A DNA stretch of 64,000 nt, from the NCBI RefSeq assembly GCF_937616625.2, contig NC_065570.1:16440001-16504000 (forward strand), written 5' to 3'. The position numbers and the translations under genes were made by a program. Origin of the DNA: Mercurialis annua. Its lineage: Eukaryota; Streptophyta; Magnoliopsida; Malpighiales; Euphorbiaceae. Every line of letters starts with the position of its first letter. The stretch's first letter is position 1. Under the pieces are notes generated by a model that was not told the DNA's origin, did no database searches, and saw only the letters and a program-made list of their open reading frames with translations. Positions 1-11,394 of this stretch are shown piece after piece.

Positions 1-328
1 AACGTTTGTAAACGTTTGGCTTAAATTGCTAAAAAGGTGAAAGACTTGGTTTTTTTTCGTAACGTTTGTAAACGTTTAACTTAAATTGCTAAAAATGGAA
101 AACGTTTAGATTTGTTTCGTAATGTTTTAAACGTTTGGTTTTGTTTCGTAAAGTTTTTAAACATTTGGCGCAAATCGCTAAAAATGTGAAACATTTTGAT
201 TTTTTTCTTAACGTTTGGCTTAAATTGCTAAAAACGTGAAACGTTTGGATTTGTTTCGTAACTTTTGTAAACGTTTGGCTTAAATCGATAAAAAGGGAAA
301 CGTTTGGATTTGTTTCGTAAACGTTTGG

Positions 329-1272
329 CTTATATCGCAAAAAAGGTGAAACGTTTGGATTAGTTTCTTAAACGTTTGTAAACGTTTGGCTTAAATTGCA
401 AAAAAGGTGAAACGTTTAGATTAGTTTCGTATGCGTTTGTAAACGTTTAACTTACATCGCTAAAAAGGTGAAAAGTTTGATTTGTTTCGTATCGTGTGTA
501 AACGTTTGGCTTAAATTGCTAAAAAGGTGAAACGCTTGGATATGTTTCGTAATGTTCGTAAACGTTTGGCTTAAATTGCTAAAAAGGTGAAACATTTGGA
601 TTTGTTTCCTAACCTTTATAAACGTTTGGCTTAAATTGCTAAAAAGGTGAAACGTATGGATTTGTTTCGTAACGTTTGTAAACGTTTGGCTTAAAATGCT
701 AAAAATGTGAAACGCTTGGATTTGTTTCAAAATGTTTGTAAAGGTTTGGCTTAAATCGCTAAAAAGGTGAAACGTTTGGATTTGGTTCGTAAACGTTTGG
801 CTTATATCGCAAAAAAGGTGAAACGTTTGGATTAGTTTCTTAAACGTTTGTAAATGTTTGGCTTAAATTGCAAAAAAGGTGGAAAGTTTAGATTAGTTTC
901 GTATGCGTTTGTAAACGTTTAACTTACATCGCTAAAATGATGAAAAGTTTGATTTGTTTCATAACATTTGTAAACGTTTGGCTTATATTGCTGAAAAGGT
1001 GAAACGCTTGGATATGCTTCGTAATGTTCGTAAACGCTTGGCTTAAATTGCTAAAAAGGTGAAACATATGTATTTGTTTCGTAACGTTTGTAAACGTTTG
1101 GCTTAAATTGCTAAAAATGTGAAACGCTTGGATTTGTTTCGTAACGTTTGTAAAGGTTTGGCTTAAATCACTAAAAAGGTGAAACGTTTGGATTTGTTTC
1201 GTAAACGTTTGTAAAAGTTTCGCTTAAATCGCTAAAAAGATGAAACGTTTGGATTAGTTTCGTGAACGTTTG
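329..1272 (+). repeat. higher-order repeat, about 472 bp, two copies
   Basis: A run of marker variants (CTTATATCGC, then GATTAGTTTC followed by a stretched spacer, then AACTTACATCGCT) occurs from 329 and again from 801. The period is about 472 bp, or eight units. The copies differ at scattered bases, so this is an older local amplification. Confidence 0.7.
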
Positions 1273-2621
1273 TAAACGATTAACTTAAATTGCTAAAAAG
1301 GTGAAACGTTTGAATTTTTTCGTAGCGTTTGTAAACGTTTGGCTTAAATTGCTACAAAGGTTAAACGTTTGGTTTTGTTTCGTAACGTTTGTAAACATTT
1401 GGCTTAAATCGCTAAAAATGGGAAACGTTTGGCTAAAATCGCTAAAAAGGTGAATCGTTTGGATTTGTTTCGTTACGTTTTTAAACGTTTGGCTTAAATC
1501 GCTAAAAAGGTGAAACGTTTGGATTTGTTTCGTAACGTTTGTAAACGTTTGGCTTTAATCGCTAAAAAGGGGAAACGTTTGGATTTGTTTCGTAAACGTT
1601 TGTAAAAGTTTCGCTTAAATCGCTAAAAAGATGAAACATTTGGATTAGTTTTGTAAACGTTTGTAAAATTTGTTTCGTAGCGTTTGTAAACGTTTGGCTT
1701 AAATTGCTAAAAAGGGGAAACCTTTGGATTTGTTTCGTAGTGTTTGTAAACGTTTGGCTTAAATTGCTAAAAAGGTGAAATGTTTGGATTTGTTTCGTAA
1801 CGTTTGTAAATGTTTGGCTTAAATCACTAAAAAGGGGAAACTTTTGGAATTGTTTTGTAACGTTTAAAAAAGTTTGGCTTAAATTGCTTAAAAGGTGAAA
1901 TGCTTGGTTTTATTTCGTAACTTGTGTAAACGTTTGGCTTAAATCGCTTAAAATGGGAAACATTTTTATTTGTTTTGTAATGTTGTAAACGTTTGGCTTA
2001 AATTGCTAAAAAGGTGAAACGTTTGAATTTGTTTCGTAGCGTTTGTAAACGTTTGGCTTAAATCGCTAAAAAAGTGAAACATTTGGATTTGTTTCGTAAC
2101 GTTTGTAAACGTTTGGCTTAAATCGCTAAAAAGGTGAAACGTTTGGATTAGGTTTGTAAACGTTTGGAAACGTTTAACTTAAATCCCTAAAAAGGACAAC
2201 GTTTGGATATGTTTCGTAGCGTTTGTAAACGTTTGGCTTAAATTGCTAAAAAGGGGAAACATTTGGATTTGTTTCGTAGCGTTTGTAGACGTTTGGCTTA
2301 AATTGCTAAAAAGGCGAAATGTTTGCATTTGTTCCGTAACATTTGTAAACGGTTGGATTTGTTTTGTAGCTTTTGTAAACGTTTGGCTTAAATTGCTAAA
2401 AAGGTGAAACGTTTGATTTGTTTCGCAACGTTTGTAAATGTGTGGCTTAATTTGCTAAAAAGGTGAAATGCTTGGATTTGTTTCGTAACGTTTGTAAATG
2501 TTTGGCTTAAATTGCTAAAAAGGTGAAACATTTGGATTTGTTTCCAAACCTTTGTAAACATTTGGCTTAAATCGCTAAAAAGGTGAAATGTCTTGATTTA
2601 ATTTGTAACGCTTGTAAACGT

Positions 2622-3519
2622 TTGACTTAAATCGCTAAAAATGCGAAAGGCTTGGATTTGTTTCGTAACGTTTGTTATCGTTTGACTTAAATTGCTAAAA
2701 AGGTGAAACGCTTGGATTTGTTTTGTAATGTTTGTAAACGTTTGGCTTAAATTGCTAAAAAGGTGAAAAACTTGGTTTTGTTTCGTAACGTTTGTAAACG
2801 TTTGGCTTAAATCGCTATAAATGGGAAACATTTGGATTTGTTTCGAAATATTTTAAACGATTGGTTTTATTTCGTAACGTTTGTAAACGTTTTGCTTAAA
2901 TCGCTAAAAAGGTGAATCATTTGGATTTGTTTCGTAACGTTTGTAAACGTTTCGCTTAGATCGCTAAAAAGGGGAAACATTTGGATTTGTTTTATAACGT
3001 TTGTAAACGTTTGGCTTAAATTGCTAAAATGGTGAACTATTTGGATTTGTTTCCTAACCTTTGTAAACGTTTGGCTTAAATCGCTAAAAAGGCGAAACGC
3101 TTGGATTTGTTTCGTAACGTTTGTTTACGTTTGGCTTAAATTGCTAAAAAGGTGAAACGCTTGGATTTGTTTTGTAATGTTTGTAAACGTTTAGCTTAAA
3201 TTGCTAAAAAGGTGAAACACTTGGTTTTGTTTCGTAACGTTTGTAAACGTTTTGCTTAAATCGCTAAAAATGAGAAACGATTGGATTTGTTTCGAAATAT
3301 TTTAAACTTTTGGTTTTGTTTCGTAAAGTTTGTAAACGTTTTGCTTAAATTGCTAAAAAGGTGAAACATTTGGATTTGTTTCATAACGTTTGTAAACGTT
3401 TGGCTTAAATCTCTAAAAAGGGGAAACTTTTGGATTTGTTTCGTTACGTTTGTAAACGTTTGGCATAAATTTCAAAAAAGGTGAAACACTTGGTTTTGTT
3501 TCGTAACGTTTGTAAACGT
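2622..3519 (+). repeat. higher-order repeat, about 449 bp, two copies
   Basis: Marker variants at 2671 (TTTGTTATCG) and 2844 (CGAAATATTTT, a half-length unit) recur at 3120 and 3293. Both pairs give an offset of 449 bp. The surrounding units correspond in order, with moderate divergence. Confidence 0.7.
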
Positions 3520-6319
3520 TTGGCTTAAATTGCTAAATACGTGAAATGTTTAGATTTGTTTCGTAACGTTTGGCTTTAATCGCTAAAAAGGTGAAACGTG
3601 TGGATTTGTTTCGTAACGTTTGTAAACATTTGGCTTAAATTGCTAAAAAGGTTAAACGTTTGGACTTATTTCTTAACGTTTTAAATGTTTGGCTTAAATC
3701 GCTAAAATGGGGAAACGTTTGGATTTGTTTCGTAATGTTTGTAAATGTTTGGCTTAAATCGCTGAAAAGGTTAAACGTTTGGTTTTGTTTTGTAACGTTT
3801 GTAAACGTTCGGCTTTAATCGCTCAAAAGGTGAAACAGTTGGATTTTTTTTGTAACATTTGTAAACATTTTGTTTTAATTGCTCAAAAGGTGAAACGTTT
3901 TGTTTTGATTCGTAACGTTTGTAAACATTTACCTTAAATCGCTAAAAAGGTATGGCTTAAATTGCTAAAAAGGTGAAACGTTTTGATTTGTTTCATAGCG
4001 TTTCTAAACGTTTGGCATAAATCGGTAAAAAGGTGACTTATTTGGATTTGTTACGTAACGTTTGTAAACGTTCAGTTTAAATCGCTAAAAAAGGTGAAAC
4101 GCTTGGATTTGTTTCGTAGCGTTTGTAAACGTTTTGCTTAAATTTCTTAAAAGGTGAAACGCTTGGATTTTTTTCGGAACCTTCATAAATGTTTCACTTA
4201 AATTACTAAAAAGGTGGAAAACTTAGATTTGTTTCGGAACGTTTATAAGCGTTCGGCTTAAATTGCTAACAAGGTGAAACACTTGGATTTGTTTCGTAAC
4301 GTTTGTAAACGTTTGCCTTAAATTGCTAAAAAGGTGAAACGCTTGGTTTTGTTTCATAACAATTGTAAAGGTTTGACTTAAATCGCTAAAAATGTGAAAC
4401 GTTTGGCTTTGTTTCGTAACCTTTGCAAACGTTTGGCTGATATCTCTAAAAAGGGGAAACGTTTAGATTTGTTTCGTAATGTTTGTAAATGTTTGGTTTA
4501 AATTGCTAAAAAGATGAAACGCTTGGATTTGTTTCGTAACGTTTGTAAACGTGTGACTTAAATTGCTAAAATGGTGAAACACTTGGATTTGTTTCGTAAC
4601 ATTCGTAAACGTTTGGCTCAAATTGTTAAAAATGTCAAACATTTGGATTTGTTTCTTAACATTTGTAAATGTTTGGCTTAAATAGCTAAAAAGGTGTATC
4701 GTTTGGATTGGTTTCGTAATATTTTTAAACGTTTGGATTAAATCGCTAAATATGTGAAACGTTTGGATTTTTTAGTAACGTTTGTAAACATTTAGCTTAA
4801 ATCGCTAAAACGGTGAAACGTTTGGATTTGTTTTGTAACGTTTTAATGTTTGGATTTGTGTCGTAACGTTCGTAAATGTTTGGGTTAAATCGCGCCTAAA
4901 AAGGTGAAACATTTGGATTTGTTTCGTAGCGTTTGTAAACGTTTGTCTTAAATTGCTAAAAAGGTGAAATGCTTGGATTTGTTTCGTAATGTTTGTAAAT
5001 ATTTGGCTTAAATTTCTAAAAAGGTAAAACGCTTGGATTTGTTTTGTAATGTTAGTAAACGTTTTGCTTAAATTTGCTAAAAAGGTGAAACATTTGGTTT
5101 TGTTTCGTAACGTTTGTAAACGTGTGGCTTAAATCGCTAATAATGTGAAACGTTTGGATTTGTTTCGTAACGTTTTAGACGTTTGATTTTGTTTCGTAAC
5201 GTTTGTAAACGTTTGGATTTGTTTTGTAACTTTTGTAAACGTTTGGCTTAAATCGCTATAAAGGTGAAACGTTTGGATTTCTTTGTAAACGTTTGGCCTA
5301 AATAGCTAAAAAGGTGAAACATTTGGATTTGTTTTGTAACATTTGTAAATGTTGGGCTTAAATCGCTAAAAAGGTGAAACGTTTGGATTTGTTCTTAACA
5401 TTTGTAAACGTTTGGCTTAAATCAGTAAAAACGCGAAACGTTTGGATTTGTTTCGTAACATTTGTAAACGTTAGGTTTAAATCGCTAAAAAGATGAAACA
5501 TTTGGATTTGTTTCGTATCGTTTGTAAACGTTTGGCTTAAATCGCTAAAAAGGTGAAACGTTTGGATTGGTTTCGTAGCCTTTGTAAACGTTTGGCTTAA
5601 ATTGCTAGAAAGGTGAAACGTTTGGATTCGTTTTGTAACGTTGGAAAACGTTTGGCTTAAATTGCTAAAAAGGAGAAATGCTTGGATTTGTTTCGTAACG
5701 TTTGTAAACGTTTGGCTTAAATCACTATAAATGCGAAACGTTTGGATTTGTTTCATAACGTTTGTAAACGTTTGGCTTAAATCGCTAAAAAGGTGAATCG
5801 TTTGGATATGTTTCGTAATGTTTGTAAACATTTTGTTTAATTTCTAAAAAGGTGAAATTTTTGGATTTGTTTCGTAACGTTTGTAAATGTTTGGCTTAAA
5901 TTGATAAAAAGGTGAAACGCTTGGATTTGTTTCATAACGTTTATAAATGTTTGGCTTAATTGTAAACATTTCGCTTAAATTGCTTAAACGGTGAAACACT
6001 TGGATTTGTTTTGTAATGTTTGTAAACGTTTGGCTTAAATTGCAATAAAGGTGAAACGGTTGGTTTTGTTTCGTAACGTTTGTAAACGTTTGTCTTAATG
6101 GGAAACGTTTGGATTTGTTTCGAAATGTTTTAAACGTTTGGTTTTGTTTCATAACATTTGTAAACGTTTTGCTTAAATCGCTAAAAACGTGAAACGTTTG
6201 GATTTGTTTTGTAACGTTCGTAAACGTTTGGCTTAAATCGCTAAAAAGGTTTGGCTTAAATCGCTTAAAAGGGGAAACGTTTGGATTAGTTTCGTAAACG
6301 TTTTTAAAATACAAATGCA

Positions 6320-6346
6320 ATTTAAGCCAAACCTTTTTAGCGATTT
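6320..6346 (-). other. short inverted satellite copy (template-switch scar)
   Basis: These 27 bases are the exact reverse complement of 6235-6261, about 60 bp upstream. The source carries a rare deletion junction (AAAAAGGTTTGGC) and the inverted copy has the same junction, so it was copied from this neighbour and not from a random unit. A second inverted scrap and irregular sequence follow to about 6400, where the normal forward array resumes. Confidence 0.75.
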
Positions 6347-6774
6347 GTTTCATAATGTTTTTAAACAAATCTAAACAAAGCCAAACGTTTGCAATTGAAA
6401 ACGTTTGGATTTGTTTCGTAACGTTTTTAAACGATTAGCTTCAATCGCTAAAAAGGCCAAACGTTTAGATTTGTTTCGTAAACGTTTGGCTTAAATCACT
6501 TAAAAGGTGAAACGTTTGGATTTGTTTCGTAGCGTTTGTAAACGTTTGGATTAGTTTCGTAAACGATTGTAAACGTTTAACTTATATCGCTAAAAAGGTG
6601 AAACGTTTGGATTTGTTTCGTAGCGTTTGTAAACGTTTGTTCTAAATCGCCTAAAAGGTGAAACGTTTAGAATTGTTTCGTAGCATTTGTAAACGTTTGG
6701 CTTAAATCGATAAAAAGGGGAAACGTTTAGATTTGTTTTGTACCGTTTGTAAACGTTTGGCTTAAATCGCTAAA

Positions 6775-9080
6775 AAGGAGAAACGTTTGACTTTGTTTCT
6801 TATGGTTTGTAAACGTTTGGCTTAAATTGCAAAAAAGGTGAAACACTTGGATTTGTTTCGTAACGTTTATAAACGTTTGGCTTAAATTGCAAAAAAGGTG
6901 AAACGCTTGGTTTTGTTTCGTAACGTTTGTAAACGTTTGGCTTATATTGCTAAATATGGGAAATGTTTGGATTTGTTTCGTAACGTTTGTAAACGTTTGG
7001 CTTCAATCGCTTGTAAGGAGAAACGTTTGGATTTATTTCGTAACTTTTGTAAATATTTGGCTTAAATCACTAAAAAGGTGAAACATGTTTGTTTCATAAC
7101 GTTTTAAACGTTTGGCTTAAATCGCAAAAATGAGGAAATGTTTGGATTTGTTTTGTAACGTTTGTAAACGTTTAGCTTAAATCGCTGAAATGGTGAAACA
7201 GTTGGATTTTTTTCGTAGCGTTTGTAAACGTTTTGCTGTAATTACTAAAAAGGTGAAACGCTTGGATTTGTTTCATAACGTTTGTAAACGTTTGGCTTAA
7301 ATTGCTAAAAAGGTGAAACGTTTGGATTGGTTTCGTATCCTTTATAAACGCTTTGCTTAAACTGCGAAAAAGGTGAAACACTTGGATTTGTTTCATAACT
7401 TTGGAAAACATTTGGCTTAAATTGCTAAAAAGGAGAAATGCTTGGATTTTTTTCGTAACGTTTCTAAACGTTTGGCTTAAATCGCTATAAATATGAAACG
7501 TTTGAATTTGTTTCGTAATGTTTGTAAACATTTTGCTTAAATTGCTAAAAAGGTGAAATTTTTGGATTTGTTTCGTAACGTTTGTAAACATTTGGCCTAA
7601 ATTGATAAAGAGGTGAAACGCTTGGATTTGTTTGATAACGTTTGTAGACGTTTGGCTTAAATTGCTAATAAGGTGAAACACTTGGATTTGTCTCGTTACT
7701 TTTGTAAACGTTTGGCTTAAATTGCAAAAAAGGTGAAACGCTTGGTTTTGTTTCGTAACGTTTTTAAATATTTGGCTTATATCGCTAAAAATGGGAAACA
7801 TTTGGATTGATTTCGAAATGTTTTAGACGTTTGGTTTTGTTTCGTAACATTTGTAAACGTTTTACTAAATTGCTGAAAAGGTGAAACGTTTGTATTTGTT
7901 TCGTAACGTTTGTAAACGTTTGGCTTAAATCGCTAAAAAGTTGAAACATTTGGATTTGTTTCGTAACGTTTTTAAACGATTAGCTTAAATCCCTAAAATG
8001 GCAAAATGTTTGGATTCGTTTCGTAAACGTTTGTAAACGTTTGGCATAAATCGCTAAAAAGGTGAAACATTTGGATTATTTTCGTAAACGTTTAACTTAT
8101 ATCGCGAAAATGGTGAAACATTCTGATTTGTTTCGTAGCGTTTGTAAACGTTTGTTCTAAATCGCTAAAAAGGTGAAACGTTTAGATTTTTTCGTAGCGT
8201 TTGTAATCGTGTAGCTTAAATCGTTAAAAAAGGGAAACGTTTAGATTTGTTTTGTACCGTTTGTAAACGTTTGGCTTCAATCGTTAAAAGGAGAAACGTT
8301 TGGATTTGTTTCGTATCGTTTGTAAACGTTTGGCTTAAATAGCAAAAAAGGTGAAACACTTGGATTTGTTTCGTTACGTTTGTAAACGTTCGGCTTAAAT
8401 TGCAAAAAAGGTTAAATGCTTGGCTTTGTTTCGTAACGTTTGTAAACTTTTGGCTTATATTGCTAAATACGGGAAATGTTTGGATTTGTTTCGTAACGTT
8501 TGTAAACGTTTGGCTTCAATCGCTAAAAAGATGAAACGTTTGGATTTGTTTCGTAACTCACTCTACCACGTCATCATTAGACTAAACCTATCATATTATG
8601 GAGAAATTCTTAGGTAGACTCAGTTCACCACGTCATCCGTGGACTCAGCCTATCATATAATGACACGTCATTAATTTTTGTAAATATTTGGATTACATCG
8701 CTAAAAAGGTAAAACATTTGGATGTGTTTCGTAATGTTTTAAACGTTTGGCTTAAATCGCAAAAATGAGGAAACGTTTGGATTTGTTTCGTAATGTTTGT
8801 AAACGTTTGGCATAAATCAATGAAAATTTTAAACGTTTGGTTTTGTTTCGTAACGTTTGTAAACATTCGACTTTAATCGCTAAAAAGGTGAAACAGTTGG
8901 ATTTGTTTCGTAACGTTTGTAAACGTTTTGCTGTAATTACTAAAAAGGTGAAACGCTTGGATTTGTTTCATAACGTTTGTTAACGTTTGGCTTAAATTGA
9001 TAATAAGGTGAAATGCTTGGATTTGTTTCGTGATGTTTGTGAACCTTTGGTTTTGTTTCGTAACGTTTGCAAACACTTAG
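6775..9080 (+). repeat. segmental duplication inside the array, offset about 1.5 kb
   Basis: The order of variants from about 6775 to 7270 is repeated from about 8284 to 8960. Examples are two units with GCAAAAAAGG, then CTAAATATGG at 6951 matching CTAAATACGG at 8463 (offset 1512). CTGTAATTAC at 7236 matches 8931 (offset 1695). The offset grows because the second copy holds a foreign insert of about 117 bp and roughly one extra unit. The first copy therefore shows the empty site of that insert. Confidence 0.7.
8559..8675. mobile_element. 117-bp non-satellite insertion of unknown family
   Basis: This is the only clear non-satellite stretch in the first 37.9 kb. Comparison with the sister copy near 7043-7060 places its edges: GTAACT on the left and TTTTGTAAAT on the right are contiguous in the sister. 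It contains two imperfect direct copies of a roughly 40-bp motif starting ACCACGTCAT, at about 8565 and 8627, 62 bp apart; both continue to CCTATCATAT. I see no clear terminal inverted repeats and no clean target duplication. It may be a fragment of a small transposon or two units of another tandem repeat. I cannot name the family. Confidence 0.6.
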
Positions 9081-11394
9081 CTTAAATCGCTAAAAAGGTG
9101 ACACGTTTGGATTTGTTTCATTGTGTTATTAAATGTTTGGCATAAATTTCTAAGAAGGGGAAACATTTGGATTTGTTTCGTAACGTTTGTAAACTGTTGG
9201 CTTCAATCGCTAAAAAGGTGAAACGTTTCGATTAGTTTCGTAACGTTTGTAAACGTTTAACTTATATCGCTAAATAGGTGAATCTTTTGGATTTGTTTCG
9301 TATCGTTTTAAATGTTTGGCTTAAATCGCTAATATGGGGAAATGTTTGGATTTTTTTCGTAACGTTTGTAAACAATTGGCTTTAATTGCTTTAAAGGTGA
9401 AGCATTTGCTTTGTTTCGTAACGTTTGTAAACGTGCGACTTAGATTGCTAAAAAGGTGAAACGTTTGGATTAGCTTCGTAAACGTTTGTAAACGTTTAAC
9501 TTAAATCGCTAAAAAGGTGAAAATTTTGATTTGTTTTGTAGCGTTTGTAAACGTCTATCTTAAATTGCTAAAAAGGTGAAACGTTTGGATTTGTTACGTA
9601 GCGTTTGTAAATGTTTCGCTTAAATCGCTAAAAAGGTGAAATGTTTGGATTTATTTCGTAACATTTGTAAACGTTTTGCTTAAATCGCTAAAAAGGTGAA
9701 ACGTTTGGATTTGCTTCGTAGCATTTGTAAATGTTTCGCTTAAATCGCTAAAAAGGTGAAATTTTTGGATTTGTTTTTTAACGTTTGTAAACGTTCGGCT
9801 TAAATTGCTAAAAAGGTGAAACGTTAGGGTTTGTTTCGTAATGTTTTAAACGTTTGGGTTTGTTTCATAACGTTTGTAAACGTTTGGCTTATATAACTAA
9901 AGAAGTGAAACTTTTGAATTTGTTTCGTAACCTTTGTAAACGTTTGGCTTAAATTGCTAAAAAGGTGAAATTCTTGGATTTGTTTCATAACGTTTAAAAA
10001 CGTTTGGCTTTAATTTCTAAAAAGGAGAAACGCTTGGATTTCTTTCGTAGCGTTTGTACACGTTTGGCTTAAATCGTTATAAAGGCGAAACGTTTGGATT
10101 TGTTTCGTAATGTTTGTGAACGTTTGGCTTAAATCGCTAAAAAGGTGAAACGTTTCGATTTGTTTCGTAAAGTTTGTAAACATTTTGCTTTAATTGCTAA
10201 AAAGGTGAAATTTTTGGATTTGTTTCGTAACGTTTGTAAACGTTTAGCTTATATTGCTAAAAAGGTGAAACGCTTGGATTTGTTTCGTAACGTTTGTAAA
10301 CGTTTGGCTTAACTTGATATTAAGGTGAAACACTTGGATTTGTTTCGTTACGTTTGTAAATATTTCGCTTAAATTGCTTAAAAAGGTGAAATGCTTGGTT
10401 TTTTTTTTCGTAACGTTTGTAAACGTTTTGCTTAAATTGCTTAAAAAGCTGAAACGCTTGGATTTGTTTTGTAACGTTTGTAAACATTTGGCTTAAATTA
10501 CTAAAAAAGTGAAACGCTTGGATTTGTTTTAGAACGTTTTGTAAACGTTTGGCTTAAAATTCTAAAAAGGTGAAACGCTTGGAATTGTTTCGTAGCGTTT
10601 CTAAAAGTTTGGCTTAAATTACTTCGTTTGTAAAGGTTTGGCATAAATCGCTGAAAATGTGAAACGTTTGGATTTGTTTCGTAACGTTTTAAACGTTTGG
10701 TTTTGTTTCGTAACCTTTGTAAACGTTTGGCTTAAATTGCTGAACAAGTGAAAGGCTTGGATTTGCTTAGTAACGTTTGAAAACGTTTGGCTTAAATTTC
10801 TAAAAAGGTGAAACGCTTTGATTTGTTTCGTAAAGTTTATAAACGTTTGGCTTAATTTTCTAAAAAGGTGAAAGGCTTGGATTTGTTTCGTAACGTTTGA
10901 AAACGTTTGGCTTGAATTGCAAAAAAGGTGAAACGCTTGGATTTGTTTCGTAAATTTTGTAAACGTTTGGCTTAAATTTCTAAAAAGGTGAAATGCTTGG
11001 ATTTGTTTCGTAACGTTTGTAAACGTTTGGCTTAAATCGCTAAAAAGCTGAATCATATGGATTTGTTTCGTATTGTTTGTAAACCTTTGCCTTAAATCGC
11101 TAAAAAGGTGAAACGCTTGGATTTGTTTTGTGACGTTTGAAAATGTTTGGCTTAAATTGCCACAAAGGTGAAACGCTTGGTTTTTTTCGTAACGTTTGTA
11201 AAAGTTTGGCTTAAATCGCTAAAAATGGGAAACGTTTGGATTTGTTTCGTAATATTTTAAACGTTTGGCTAAAATCCCTAAATAGGTGAAATTTTTGGAG
11301 TTTTTTGGTAACGTTTGTAAACATTTAGCTTAAATCGCGAAAAAGGTGAAACGTTTGGATTTGTTTCGTAACGTTTGTAAACATTTGGCTTAAA

